From Parvibaculum sp963696585 (GTDB taxonomy: Bacteria > Pseudomonadota > Alphaproteobacteria > Parvibaculales > Parvibaculaceae): a stretch of 64,000 nt of DNA. The notes beneath the pieces were generated by a model that worked only from the letters and a program-made list of their open reading frames with translations, searched no databases and was not told the origin of the DNA. How positions within the stretch are numbered: the stretch's first letter is position 1; each line of letters starts with the position of its first letter. The stretch spans positions 1 to 64,000 of the forward strand of contig CAVOKW010000035.1 of the NCBI GenBank assembly GCA_963696585.1. Reading direction: 5' to 3'. A program made the translations under genes and the position numbers. Positions 10,243 through 19,085 of the stretch are shown here, in pieces.

Positions 10243-10656
10243 TCAGTTCATGCGGTGCCGGGGGGTTGTTTCGTGTGCGTCTGGCTCCGGGGTCGAGCCC
10301 GAATGATGGTGAATGAGCCGCCATCCTGCACCGCTGCGGGCATAGATGTTGGTGGCAATCAGATATTCCGTAGCGATACGCTCATAGCAGATGACGAGGC
10401 CGATATCGCCATGGATTCCGGCGCGCGCGCCAAGGCATTCCATTTCGGGGCTGGAGGGGCTCGTCAGAATGGCGTGCCAGCTCTGTAAAACAGCCTCACG
10501 GCCCTCCACGAGCGGCCAGCCCGGATGCAGGCAAGTGACCGGCTCAACATCGGCCCAGACGGCGCTCATCAACGTCACGTCCTTGTCGGCGAAGGCCTTG
10601 TAAAAGGTTTCGTTGGCAAAAAGCAGGGCGGCGCGGTCGCGATCGGGATCCATCAT
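10243..10656 (-). CDS. SnoaL/NTF2-like nuclear transport factor 2 family protein
   Basis: 137 residues with the cone-shaped alpha+beta barrel pattern of SnoaL_3/DUF4440 proteins: ANETFYKAFADKDVTLMSAVWAD, the CLHPGWPLVEGREAVLQSWHAI core, and the C-terminal GAGWRLIHHHSG strand where these proteins usually have WR(I/V)xHxH. Members are small ketosteroid-isomerase-like hydrolases or binding proteins of unknown substrate. It stands alone with its own spacing on both sides. Confidence 0.85.
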   Translation of the reverse strand: MMDPDRDRAALLFANETFYKAFADKDVTLMSAVWADVEPVTCLHPGWPLVEGREAVLQSWHAILTSPSSPEMECLGARAGIHGDIGLVICYERIATEYLIATNIYARSGAGWRLIHHHSGSTPEPDAHETTPRHRMN

Positions 10657-10682
10657 GCTGTCAGTATAACAAGGCAGGGCGC

Positions 10683-11063
10683 TCAGGCCAGCGCGGCGCT
10701 GCCGGCGAGGTGATGATAGAGGTCCAGCGCGTCGAGACCGAAGGTGACGAGATTTATCAGGAACACCAGCGTCAGATAGATTTTGTAGCGTGACTGGAAG
10801 TCAACATCAGGGTTGCGCCAGATCATGATGATAAGGACTGGCATCCAGATAATCAGATGGCTGAGTGGCAGAAAGCGCTCGCAGCCGTAATGGGTGAAAA
10901 GCCACCAGGCGAGGGCGAATGTGGCCGGGACGGCAGCCAGAATGAATCGGGCTTCTGCATGGCGCCGGACAAAACCAACTGATGCCAGATTGACCAGCAG
11001 GACAAGGCTTGCCCAGACAAGCAAAAACACTGGCTCGCGCCATATGTGATTGACCAGTTCCAT
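10683..11063 (-). CDS. Small integral membrane protein, unknown function
   Basis: 126 residues from the ATG at 11063 (the frame opens further upstream only with a TTG). Four hydrophobic segments are visible, at approximately residues 8-28, 38-57, 65-83 and 97-115, with short polar loops (RRHAEAR, YGCERFLPLSH, RNPDVDFQSRYK). No recognised motif or catalytic residue. It may share a transcript with the downstream SnoaL-like gene, 26 bases away. Confidence 0.7.
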   Translation of the reverse strand: MELVNHIWREPVFLLVWASLVLLVNLASVGFVRRHAEARFILAAVPATFALAWWLFTHYGCERFLPLSHLIIWMPVLIIMIWRNPDVDFQSRYKIYLTLVFLINLVTFGLDALDLYHHLAGSAALA

Positions 11064-11230
11064 GCCTTGCGCCCCCCGGCGATCATCGGTCAATATCGTG
11101 ACGAGGGAACGACACTGTGTCTCGTCCGGTCCCCGCCCGGTTCAGGCAGAGTTCGTCAGTTTTCGGCGCTTCTGTCCAGCATGTATCGTCCTGTTCGCGA
11201 TGCCTTTGCGCAACAGGTCGCGCCTGAATG

Positions 11231-11599
11231 TCAGGCCTGTCGCCATGCGGCAAGCCCGAGACAAAACCAGCCGACGAGAAAAGCAAGGCCGCCCAGGGGT
11301 GTGACAAGAACCAGCGCGCGGCTGCCGGTCAGTCCGAGGAAATAGAGCGAGCCGGAAAAGAGCAGGGTGCCAACAATAAAGGACCAGCCGGATGCGCTCA
11401 CCAGCGCACCGCCACCTTGCGACGCAAGCCACGCCACCGCAATGAGGGCAAGGGCATGATACATCTGGTAACGGGCGGCGCTTTCAAAGACGGCCAGTTC
11501 ATGTTCGCCAACGCGGCCCTGCAAACCATGGGCAGCAAAGGCCCCGAGGGCGACCGAGATAAAGCCGCTGATGGCGGCAAGTGTGAGCCAGAGTTTCAT
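11231..11599 (-). CDS. DUF423 family membrane protein (YgdD-like)
   Basis: 122 residues with four membrane helices. It begins with ISGFISVALGAFAAHGLQ, the hallmark of DUF423, followed by FESAARYQMYHALALIAVAWLA and GTLLFSGSLYFLGLTG, both typical of this family. The function is unknown across bacteria. The ATG at 11599 fits the family's usual length of about 120 residues. Confidence 0.9.
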   Translation of the reverse strand: MKLWLTLAAISGFISVALGAFAAHGLQGRVGEHELAVFESAARYQMYHALALIAVAWLASQGGGALVSASGWSFIVGTLLFSGSLYFLGLTGSRALVLVTPLGGLAFLVGWFCLGLAAWRQA

Positions 11600-11730
11600 G
11601 AAGAAGGTTCCGGGTTGCGAGAGGTTTTCAATGTCATGAGGCTGGGCTTTTCTCATGCGACGGTTTGCAGGCTGGCAGGCGTATAAGCCTCAGGATCATG
11701 ACACCATAAATCAGGCGGAGGAAACCCGGT

Positions 11731-12573
11731 ATGAAAAGCATCCTTGTCGGCATTATGACGGTCGCATTGGGGGCCTTTCTATCGGGGCCCGTGCTGGCCG
11801 GACTTCCCGCAGGTGGCAAAGAGATCGACGATGTTGCCTATGGAGCGGACAAGGAACAACGCATGGATGTGTTTGTGCCGGCCCATGCCAGGGCGGCGCC
11901 GATCGTGCTCATGGTGCATGGCGGCGCCTGGTTGATTGGTGACAAGGATTCTCGCGGCGTGACGCGGAACAAGGTCGATTATTTTTTGCCCAAGGGCGTG
12001 ATTTTCATCTCGACCAATTATCGCCTGTCGCCCAAGGCCGATCCGGTGGAGCAGGCGCGCGATGTGGCGCGTGCTCTTGCCTATGTGCAGCATCATGCGG
12101 CTGAGTGGGGTGGGGATGCGTCGCGCATTGTCATCATGGGCCATTCGGCAGGCGCCCATCTCGTGGCGTTGCTGGCGTCCGATCCTGTCATTGCCAGGGA
12201 GCAGGGCGTGGCGCCGTGGCTTGGCACAGTGGTGCTGGACAGCGCGGCGTTAGACCTTGAAGCCATCATGCAGGGATCGCACCAGCGGTTTTATGATCGC
12301 GTGTTCAAGGATGATCCGGCATTCTGGAAGGCGGCATCACCCTATGCAGTATTGGCGGATCAAACGGCACCCATGCTGATTGTCTGTTCGACGCAGCGCG
12401 ATGACTCCTGCCTCAATGCCACGCGCTATAGAAACAAGGCTGTGGCCTTCAAGACTCGCATCGAGATGCTGCCTGTTGACCTGACGCATCGTGAAATCAA
12501 TGTGAAGCTGGGTGAAAACGGCAGCTATACAGACGCTATCGAGCGTTTCCTGCAATCGCTCGGCATGCCGTGA
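11731..12573 (+). CDS. Secreted alpha/beta hydrolase (BD-FAE/carboxylesterase type)
   Basis: 280 residues with an N-terminal signal peptide (hydrophobic to about residue 23, ending near GPVLAG). The oxyanion loop MVHGGAW, nucleophile elbow GHSAG and an Asp in CSTQRDDSC, with a His in DLTHREIN near the end, complete the triad. This matches the BD-FAE/lipase-like esterase group that hydrolyses short-chain or feruloyl esters. It should act in the periplasm. An independent transcription unit is likely; a GC-rich palindrome lies about 110 bases downstream. Confidence 0.9.
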   Translation: MKSILVGIMTVALGAFLSGPVLAGLPAGGKEIDDVAYGADKEQRMDVFVPAHARAAPIVLMVHGGAWLIGDKDSRGVTRNKVDYFLPKGVIFISTNYRLSPKADPVEQARDVARALAYVQHHAAEWGGDASRIVIMGHSAGAHLVALLASDPVIAREQGVAPWLGTVVLDSAALDLEAIMQGSHQRFYDRVFKDDPAFWKAASPYAVLADQTAPMLIVCSTQRDDSCLNATRYRNKAVAFKTRIEMLPVDLTHREINVKLGENGSYTDAIERFLQSLGMP

Positions 12574-12683
12574 TCGAGTGGCATGAGCATGTGGAAGAAA
12601 GCAAGGCACAACGCGGGGCCAGGGAGCTGGAGAGCCGCATTGTGGCGCTGCTTTCGGCCAGTGCGCAGCGCTGCAGGCTCGCC

Positions 12684-12705
12684 ATGCCGGGCCAAGGCCC
12701 GGCAT
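12684..12705. repeat. Perfect intergenic GC palindrome
   Basis: The arms ATGCCGGGCC and GGCCCGGCAT are perfect complements separated by two bases. It lies between the esterase and the MFS gene and belongs to the same style of element (matched GCCGGG-type arms) that recurs in the larger repeat stretches of this window. No U-run follows, so a transcription terminator role is uncertain. Confidence 0.6.
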
Positions 12706-12770
12706 CATAATCTGCTTCGTTCTGGCATCGGGATGGCGTATCACTGAGCCAAACCGGTCGCAGAACCATC

Positions 12771-13988
12771 ATGTCGCTCACCCTACGCCTTTCCCTTTTT
12801 TATGCCTCGATGTGTATTTTCGGCGGCATTCAGGTGCCGTTTTATCCCGTCTGGCTCAAGGGAAACGGACTGGGTGCCGAAGAGATATCGCTCGTGATTG
12901 CGGCGATGAGCTTTTTGCGCATCGTCTCCGCGCCGGCCATCGCCTTCATCGCTGATCGCTTGGGCGACAGACGGCGCGTTGTCATTGCGCTGGGCTGGAT
13001 CTCGCTGGCATGCGTCGTGGTGCTCGGTTTCATGACGAGCTTCTGGCCCATCTTTCTGATGAGCGCTCTGCTCATGACGTTCTACCCGGCAATCGGACCC
13101 CTGACCGAAACCATGACCATGCGGGCCGCCATCGATCAGGGCCTGAATTATGGGCGGGTGCGGCTCTGGTGTTCGGTCACTTTCATCGTGGCGAGTTCGG
13201 GCATGGGCTGGCTTCTGGAATGGCAGCCATCCGCCATTATCGGATTTGGTCTGGTCGGCGCCATTGCCATCAATGTCAGCGGCGCATATCTGTTGACGCC
13301 CGATCTTGCCGAGCCGGGACACAAGGGATCGCGCGGGGTGCAGATCGCCGCCATGTGGCAGATGGTGCGTCACCCGCTGTTCCTGACGGGTGTGATGTCG
13401 GCGAGCCTGATCCAGTCCAGCCACGCCGTATACTACGCCTTCGGCACGCTGAACTGGCAAAGGCTTGGCTATAGCGAGACATTGATCGGCGGCTTGTGGG
13501 CCTTGGGCGTGATTGCCGAGATCGTGCTTTTCGCGCTCTCGAAAGGCGTGATTGCGCGGGTCGGCGCATCACGGCTGATGATTATTGCCGCTGTGGGCGC
13601 AATCATTCGCTGGGGTGCCATGGCAGCCAATCCACCGCTTTGGGGTGTGATTTTGTTGCAGCTTCTCCATGCGGCCAGTTTTGGCGCGGCGCATCTTGCC
13701 GCCATTCATTTTGTCGCCCATGCCGCGCCGCGTTCGCTGGGGGCAACAGCGCAAAGCCTTTATGCCTCGCTCTCGGCCGGGCTTGCCATGGGGGTTGTGA
13801 CGCTCATGGCTGGCCCCCTATATGTTCACTATCACGAGAAGGCCTTCTTGCTGTCGGTCGTGGTTTCGCTCGCAGCACTTGTCGGCACGTTCGTCATCGC
13901 GACACGCTGGAATGGCGGCGCGCTGATTGGGGAGAAAACGGGAAATGACGGTCAAGGTGATCCCTACCGGGGCGGCGCTGGGTGCTGA
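12771..13988 (+). CDS. MFS transporter (MFS_1_like/LacY-related)
   Basis: 405 residues with about twelve membrane segments. The loop after TM2 reads ADRLGDRRRV, the major facilitator motif A, and the sequence resembles the MFS_1_like group (nucleoside or phenylpropionate permease-like). The N-terminus SLFYASMCIFGGIQVPFYPVWL is characteristic of that group. The substrate is unknown. The end overlaps the downstream dioxygenase start by 44 bases, so the pair is probably co-expressed; import of an organic acid or sulfonate for the dioxygenase is an inference. Confidence 0.88.
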   Translation: MSLTLRLSLFYASMCIFGGIQVPFYPVWLKGNGLGAEEISLVIAAMSFLRIVSAPAIAFIADRLGDRRRVVIALGWISLACVVVLGFMTSFWPIFLMSALLMTFYPAIGPLTETMTMRAAIDQGLNYGRVRLWCSVTFIVASSGMGWLLEWQPSAIIGFGLVGAIAINVSGAYLLTPDLAEPGHKGSRGVQIAAMWQMVRHPLFLTGVMSASLIQSSHAVYYAFGTLNWQRLGYSETLIGGLWALGVIAEIVLFALSKGVIARVGASRLMIIAAVGAIIRWGAMAANPPLWGVILLQLLHAASFGAAHLAAIHFVAHAAPRSLGATAQSLYASLSAGLAMGVVTLMAGPLYVHYHEKAFLLSVVVSLAALVGTFVIATRWNGGALIGEKTGNDGQGDPYRGGAGC

Positions 13989-14802
13989 GGTCCAAGGCGT
14001 TGATCTGTCCGGGCCATTGAGTGCAAATGATCTTGAAGCCATCAAGCAGGCATGGTCGGATCATCTCGTGCTTCTGTTTCGCGATCAGAATCTCAATGAT
14101 GACGCGCTGATTTCATTTTCCAGTCGCTTCGGCACGCTTGATATCGCACCAGCCAGTGCAACGGACTATGCCGGGTCGCAGGAAAAATCGCGGCCTGAAA
14201 TCTGGATCATCTCCAATGTCATTGAAGGCGGGCGCCCGATCGGCGCACTCGGCGACAAGGAAGCCGAATGGCACACCGACATGTCCTATGTCGATGAGCC
14301 GCCCATGGCGAGCGTGTTGCATTCGCTGGAAATCCCGCGAACAGGTGGCGACACAAGTTTTGCCAATATGTATCGCGCCTATGAAACGCTGCCGGATGAT
14401 CTCAGGCGCGACATTGAGGGTCTTGTCGTCAATCACGATTCAAGCACGACAAGTGTTGGCGAATTGCGTGCAGGCGCAAGCGCTGTTCTTGATGTGCGGG
14501 CGGCGCCGGGCGCCAAGCATCCGATGGTGCGAACGCATCCGGTCACGGGCGGCAAGGCGCTTTATCTCGGTCGTCGCCTGAATGCCTGTGTGATGGGGCT
14601 TTCCCTTGAAGATAGTGACAAACTTCTCGACAGGCTGTGGGCGCATTGCACCAAGCCGGATTTTTCCTGGACGCATCAATGGCGCGTCGGCGATCTCCTG
14701 ATTTGGGATAATCGTTGCGCCATTCATCGGCGTGACGGATTTGACGGGCGTGAACGTCGCGTCATGCATCGCACGCAGATCAAGGGTGATCGCCCCTGTT
14801 GA
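13945..14802 (+). CDS. TauD/TfdA family 2-oxoglutarate-dependent dioxygenase
   Basis: 285 residues. The iron ligands are visible as H110 and D112 in EWHTDMSY, and the distal His in WDNRCAIHRRD; the Arg for 2-oxoglutarate follows in ERRVMHR. The N-terminal PTGAALGAEVQGVDLSGPL is the standard TauD opening. Such enzymes hydroxylate taurine, alkyl sulfates, aryloxy acids or similar; the substrate is not defined. The ATG at 13945 is chosen over an upstream TTG. The large overlap with the MFS gene indicates translational coupling. Confidence 0.93.
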   Translation: MTVKVIPTGAALGAEVQGVDLSGPLSANDLEAIKQAWSDHLVLLFRDQNLNDDALISFSSRFGTLDIAPASATDYAGSQEKSRPEIWIISNVIEGGRPIGALGDKEAEWHTDMSYVDEPPMASVLHSLEIPRTGGDTSFANMYRAYETLPDDLRRDIEGLVVNHDSSTTSVGELRAGASAVLDVRAAPGAKHPMVRTHPVTGGKALYLGRRLNACVMGLSLEDSDKLLDRLWAHCTKPDFSWTHQWRVGDLLIWDNRCAIHRRDGFDGRERRVMHRTQIKGDRPC

Positions 14803-14921
14803 CATCTGCATCGCGGCAAGACGCAAATCACCCGCTGCGACAAGTCTTCTGGCCGCGCTCATGATGCTGAGTGCGGTTCTCGTGGTCGGCTATATCTACG
14901 ACACGCGAAAGCGACGAAGGC

Positions 14922-15902
14922 CTAGCCCCAGAGTTCCGGGCGCGGTGGATAGAGAAGGCTGCCTTCATACTGCAAAGCGGGGTCTCGATCCCTGGCCAGC
15001 AGCAAGGGTCCATCAAGGTCAACAAATTCTGCGCCCTGCGCGATGAGTGCGGCTGGCGCCATGGCGAGCGAGGTCGCGACCATGCAACCCACCATGATGC
15101 CGAGATTGCGCCGCCTGGCGCAACGCATGACGCAGAGGGCTTCCGTCAAGCCACCGGTCTTGTCGAGCTTGACGTTCACATATTGATAAAGGCCAACAAG
15201 CCGCAGCATGCCCTCCAGCCCATGAGTGGATTCATCCGCACAAAGAGGAATGGGACAATCGATGCCGCGCAGGGCTTCATCCTTTCCTGCGGGCAGGGGT
15301 TGTTCGATCAGGGCAACACCCAGCGCGGCGAGCTCTTGCGCCAATGGCAAAACGTCGTCGGGCGACCAGCCTTCATTGGCGTCCACGATGAGCCTGGCGT
15401 GGGGGGCGCCGCGACGCACCGCTTCAACGCGGGCAATATCTGAGCCGCCGCCGAGTTTGAGCTTGAGGAGAGGGCGATCGGCGGCCTGCCGCGCGGCTTC
15501 TTCCATCGCGTCGGGTTCGCCAAGGCTCAGTGTGTAGGCTGTGATGACGGGTTTGGGTTCGGCAAGGCCTGCCAGTTCCCAAACGGGTTTGCCCGCCTGC
15601 TTGGCTTCCAGATCCCACATGGCGCAGTCCAGCGCATTGCGCGCCGCGCCACGCGGCATCACGCGTTGCAATTCCTCGCGCGTCAGGCCATCGGCAATTT
15701 GCATTTCCATGAAACGCAATGCGCTGACGACATCTTTCACGGTTTCGCCGTAACGCGCATAAGGCACGCATTCACCACGCCCCTCATGGTCGCCCTCGCG
15801 CAATGTCACGAGAACCACATCGGCCTGCGTTTTGGAGCCGCGCGAAATCGTAAAACGGCCCGCAATGGGCCAGGTTTGCGCTTCAACTGAAAGGCGGGGC
15901 AT
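14922..15902 (-). CDS. dgcA: Enolase-superfamily dipeptide epimerase/N-acetyl-D-Glu racemase (DgcA-like)
   Basis: 326 residues. The N-terminal capping domain (FTISRGSKTQADVVLV, GRGECVPYARYGET) and barrel residues of the muconate-lactonising group are all present: the catalytic Lys pair in LKLKLGG, metal ligands in VDANEGW, IEQPL and CADES, and the opposing Lys in VNVKLDKTGG. This is the layout of L-Ala-D/L-Glu epimerases and of the DgcA N-acetyl-D-Glu racemases found in this order. It would act in murein peptide recycling or D-amino-acid use. It converges on the dioxygenase gene; the 119-base gap has no clear feature. Confidence 0.87.
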   Translation of the reverse strand: MPRLSVEAQTWPIAGRFTISRGSKTQADVVLVTLREGDHEGRGECVPYARYGETVKDVVSALRFMEMQIADGLTREELQRVMPRGAARNALDCAMWDLEAKQAGKPVWELAGLAEPKPVITAYTLSLGEPDAMEEAARQAADRPLLKLKLGGGSDIARVEAVRRGAPHARLIVDANEGWSPDDVLPLAQELAALGVALIEQPLPAGKDEALRGIDCPIPLCADESTHGLEGMLRLVGLYQYVNVKLDKTGGLTEALCVMRCARRRNLGIMVGCMVATSLAMAPAALIAQGAEFVDLDGPLLLARDRDPALQYEGSLLYPPRPELWG

Positions 15903-16001
15903 GGCGGCGGCTTCGACGACTTGTGGGGGACAGGTGAATCACCTGCGGGCCCGCATCATGACGCGAGCCATCGCTCACGCCAAGCCCCGGACGCATGCGT
16001 G

Positions 16002-18263
16002 TCAAATGCGTCCGGCAAACCAGGCGCCGTTCCAGTATGGGCCGGGCGGTGCGGCTTCATATTGGGCGACACGGGCATCATAAAAATCATAAAGGGTCGA
16101 AATGGCGCCATTGAGTTTGCGGCATTCAGCGATGGCGACACGCGCTTCGGCCCAGCGCTGGGCGCGATAGGCGGCGAAAATCAGGGTATGGGCTTCCTGA
16201 AGGGCGCGGAACTTCGGATTGGCACGCATGATCGGGTCGCCCAGCAGGGCATAAACGCGACGCCCTTCCGGATGGCGCGGCGTCGAGATCAGATCAATCT
16301 CCAGCAGCGCATAGCGGTCGCCGACCATTTTCTGGGTGCCTTCGCCGACAATGATGGCCGGGCCATAATTGCGGGCATTGCGTTGCAGATAGGCGGCAAA
16401 GCTGACGGGCTCGCCCAGCACGCCATAATCGAAACGCTGAATCGCGCCCATATTGCCGGTGATGGCGCTGCCACTGTCGATGCCAATCGAGAGGCTGAGG
16501 GGGACATGCGAAAGATGCTGACGGCGGGCATCTTCTTCGAGGAACTCATTCAGGGCTTCCAGATTTTCAACCATGCGCAGCGCCGCGTCGCAGCCTTTGG
16601 AGGCGTGGTCGCTGACGTCAAGCGGCGCGTTCCAGACGGCGTAGAGCGTGTCGCCGACAGTGCGATCAACCATGCCGTTGCGATCTTGCACGATCTTGGT
16701 CATGGGCGAGAAGAAGCGGTTGAGAATGTCGGCATAGGCCATGGGATCTTCGAGATAGCGATCGGCAATGATGTTGAAGCCGCGCAAGCCCACAGCCACG
16801 GAGGTTACATCACGCAAGGCACCTTCGCCGTGAATGAGCTGCGGATTGGCGCGCACTTTGGCAAGGCCCGAAGAGGACAGGCGACGGGCAAACTGGGTTT
16901 CGATGAAGCGGGTTTCATCTTCGGTGTGGAGCTTGGTCATCAGGGCGCAAGTGAGCGCCGCCAGAATGAGCGTCAGGCCTGGCAGGGAGGGATCGATCAA
17001 CCAGCGATGGGTTTCAAAAGCCCACCATGAGCCATAAGCAGCGCCAGCCGTCATGAGCAGGGCGAGGATGACCCCCCAGCGAATGCGGAAGCTGGTGACG
17101 ACTGAAATGACAAGCAGACCTCCGAGGAATATGAAGACCTGCTCCGCCGCTGCGGCCCAACCCGGACGCACGAGATAAGCGCCTTCGATGATCTGGTTGA
17201 TGCCATTGGCAATGATCGCCCCAGAAGCGAGGTGAAGGCCATTGGGCACGGCGAGGAGACGCTCGGTGCCATTGACCGAGATGCCAACCACGGCGATGCG
17301 ACCATTGAGCGAGGGAACATCGACGGCACCTTCAATATATTTCCAGGCCGGAACCGTCAGTCGCGTTTCAGGACCGCCGAAATAGAGACGCATTTCGCCA
17401 TCGGGTTCGGTCTGCACGGCATAGGAAGTGCCGAGAATCGAGACGACATCGATGCCCGGTTCAAATTCGAGGGCAAAGCCGTTTTCGGGTTCTGAGACTG
17501 CAATGTTATAGCCCTTTGCCTGTCGAGCGACGCGCAGCATTTCCATCAGGGCGGAGGGATAGAGTGCGCCGTCCATTGACACGACGGTGGGGAGGCTGCG
17601 GATGATGCCGCCCGCCGGATGATCAACAAGACCTGCGCCCACGCCCTGCGCTGCGGTTTCAAACAGCGGCAGGCTGGCACGCCAGTCGGTGAAGTTTTCA
17701 ATGTGATGGCGGGCATCGCCCCCGCTTTGGCTGATGGCCGCTTTTTGGGTAATGGCCTTGCGATTTTCGATCGCGGGGCGACCAGGCACAAAGGTCACGA
17801 CAGAGGGGGTGGTGGCAAGCGTGCTGGCGAGCACGGTATCAGGGTCCGGCAGGGTCGAAAAAGCACCATCAAGACCTGAATAGTCACCTGTGCCCGGCAG
17901 ATTACGCCAGAGCTTGAGCAATTCGCGCGAGGATGTCGGATCGGGTTCGGCAAGAGGCGCATCGATCAGTATGGCGCTGGCACCTTGCGCCTTGACGGCC
18001 TCGATGAGCTGCTGCAAGCGCTTGCGCGGCCAGGGCCAGGCGCCGTAGCGCTGCGAGGTTTCGGCATCAATGTCGATATAAATGGCCTGGATGCCCGCCC
18101 CGCCGACGGTGCGTGGCAGGAGGCGCTGATAGATGTCAAAAACCTGATCGCTCAACAGCGTGGCGCTGCCGCTCGGGTTATAAATCGAGACGACAAGGCT
18201 CATGACCAGGACAAGTCCCGGGAGAATGGCTGAAAGCCTGCGGAACACCGGATTCGGATTCAT
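16002..18263 (-). CDS. CHASE2-domain membrane receptor with a degenerate adenylate/guanylate cyclase domain
   Basis: 753 residues: one N-terminal membrane segment (residues 11-28), a periplasmic CHASE2 sensor (about 35-365, with IDIDAETSQRYGAWPWPR), three further membrane segments (about 372-445), then a class III cyclase domain (480-680). Key cyclase residues are changed: the first metal Asp of the F-A-D-I-R-G-F motif is Gly492 (VGLRGF), the purine-recognition Lys is Arg534, and the transition-state Asn and Arg of the V-N-L-A-x-R motif are Ser621 and Tyr625 (VSFAAYL). Asp538 is kept. By known cyclase chemistry it should be inactive; it may act as a sensor scaffold. Confidence 0.85.
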   Translation of the reverse strand: MNPNPVFRRLSAILPGLVLVMSLVVSIYNPSGSATLLSDQVFDIYQRLLPRTVGGAGIQAIYIDIDAETSQRYGAWPWPRKRLQQLIEAVKAQGASAILIDAPLAEPDPTSSRELLKLWRNLPGTGDYSGLDGAFSTLPDPDTVLASTLATTPSVVTFVPGRPAIENRKAITQKAAISQSGGDARHHIENFTDWRASLPLFETAAQGVGAGLVDHPAGGIIRSLPTVVSMDGALYPSALMEMLRVARQAKGYNIAVSEPENGFALEFEPGIDVVSILGTSYAVQTEPDGEMRLYFGGPETRLTVPAWKYIEGAVDVPSLNGRIAVVGISVNGTERLLAVPNGLHLASGAIIANGINQIIEGAYLVRPGWAAAAEQVFIFLGGLLVISVVTSFRIRWGVILALLMTAGAAYGSWWAFETHRWLIDPSLPGLTLILAALTCALMTKLHTEDETRFIETQFARRLSSSGLAKVRANPQLIHGEGALRDVTSVAVGLRGFNIIADRYLEDPMAYADILNRFFSPMTKIVQDRNGMVDRTVGDTLYAVWNAPLDVSDHASKGCDAALRMVENLEALNEFLEEDARRQHLSHVPLSLSIGIDSGSAITGNMGAIQRFDYGVLGEPVSFAAYLQRNARNYGPAIIVGEGTQKMVGDRYALLEIDLISTPRHPEGRRVYALLGDPIMRANPKFRALQEAHTLIFAAYRAQRWAEARVAIAECRKLNGAISTLYDFYDARVAQYEAAPPGPYWNGAWFAGRI

Positions 18264-18432
18264 CGTCTTTACGCTTCCAAGGGCAGCGTCGCTGCACCTC
18301 AGCTATGCCCCAAATTGAACCTTTGCCATCAGATCGTCCTTTTACGGGACAATGATGACGGCTGCTGAACTGCCTGTTGCAGCTTCTGTTCCAGCGGGCG
18401 CCGGCAGGTTTCAACGGGTGTCTGGGGCATCA

Positions 18433-18450
18433 GGGGGCTTGAAAGCCCCC
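18433..18450. terminator. Short GC stem-loop downstream of the cytochrome c gene
   Basis: GGGGGCT and AGCCCCC pair around a TGAA loop. It sits about 37 bases past the cytochrome c stop (minus strand). No T-run follows on either strand, so its role as a terminator is only suggested. Confidence 0.35.
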
Positions 18451-18486
18451 TGGCGATGGCGGGCGCCTGACAGACGCCATTACGGA

Positions 18487-18900
18487 TCAGGGCTTCTTGG
18501 CGCCTGTCGCGATTTCAAGATAGGCGATGAGGTTTTTACGATCTTCCGGCTTCTTCAGGCCGGGGAAAGACATGGTCGTGCCGGGTATAAAGGCTTTGGG
18601 GTTTTCGAGATATTCGAAAAGCGTTTCGCCAGACCAGACGAGACCTGTGGCGGCTTTGGCCTTGGCGCCAGCGGAGTAGGTGTAGCTTGGATTATGGGTG
18701 CTGCCCTTGCCGAAAATACCCCAGAGATTGGGGCCGATGCCATTCGGGCCCCCTTCGACGACCGTGTGGCAGGACTTGCACTTTTTGAAGACCTTTTCAC
18801 CCTTGGTGGCGTCGCCACCCTGCCAGTCATCGGCCAGAGCCGGACCTGAAACTGACAGGGCCAATGTCAACGCCGCCAAGCCCTTGATAAACCTGTTCAT
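18487..18900 (-). CDS. Class I cytochrome c (c550/cytochrome c2-like)
   Basis: 137 residues with a cleavable signal peptide ending at ALA/DDW (about residue 23). The haem site is C41-K-S-C44-H45; the distal ligand is Met110 in IPGTTMSFPGL. The motif GPNGIGPNLWGIFG and a C-terminal DRKNLIAYLEIAT complete the fold. It is a soluble periplasmic electron carrier, probably feeding a terminal oxidase. The start has a strong GGAGGAA ribosome site upstream. It sits downstream of the CHASE2 protein's promoter side but is transcribed as its own unit. Confidence 0.95.
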   Translation of the reverse strand: MNRFIKGLAALTLALSVSGPALADDWQGGDATKGEKVFKKCKSCHTVVEGGPNGIGPNLWGIFGKGSTHNPSYTYSAGAKAKAATGLVWSGETLFEYLENPKAFIPGTTMSFPGLKKPEDRKNLIAYLEIATGAKKP

Positions 18901-19085
18901 TACTTTTATTCCTCCGGCCCACAGGGCAGATTGGATCGCGACGCACCCCGATCACATGACGGAACTTTACAGTAAGATGCTCCATCCTTGAAAGAATGCG
19001 TCAAACTGGCGCAAGAATGCGGCTAGGTTATGACCTGAGGGTGAATGCCTGATTCGGCCCTGATTGTCACGGGAAGCTGGTTTCG

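Noticed and set aside
14803..14921. Small membrane peptide (hydrophobic run SLLAALMMLSAVLVVGYIYD in the gap after the dioxygenase)
   Set aside because: Its frame is not closed by a stop before running into the antisense of the epimerase, and no ribosome site is seen.
15921..17030. Long plus-strand open frame opposite the CHASE2 gene
   Set aside because: Antisense shadow; the reverse strand has clear CHASE2 and cyclase domains.
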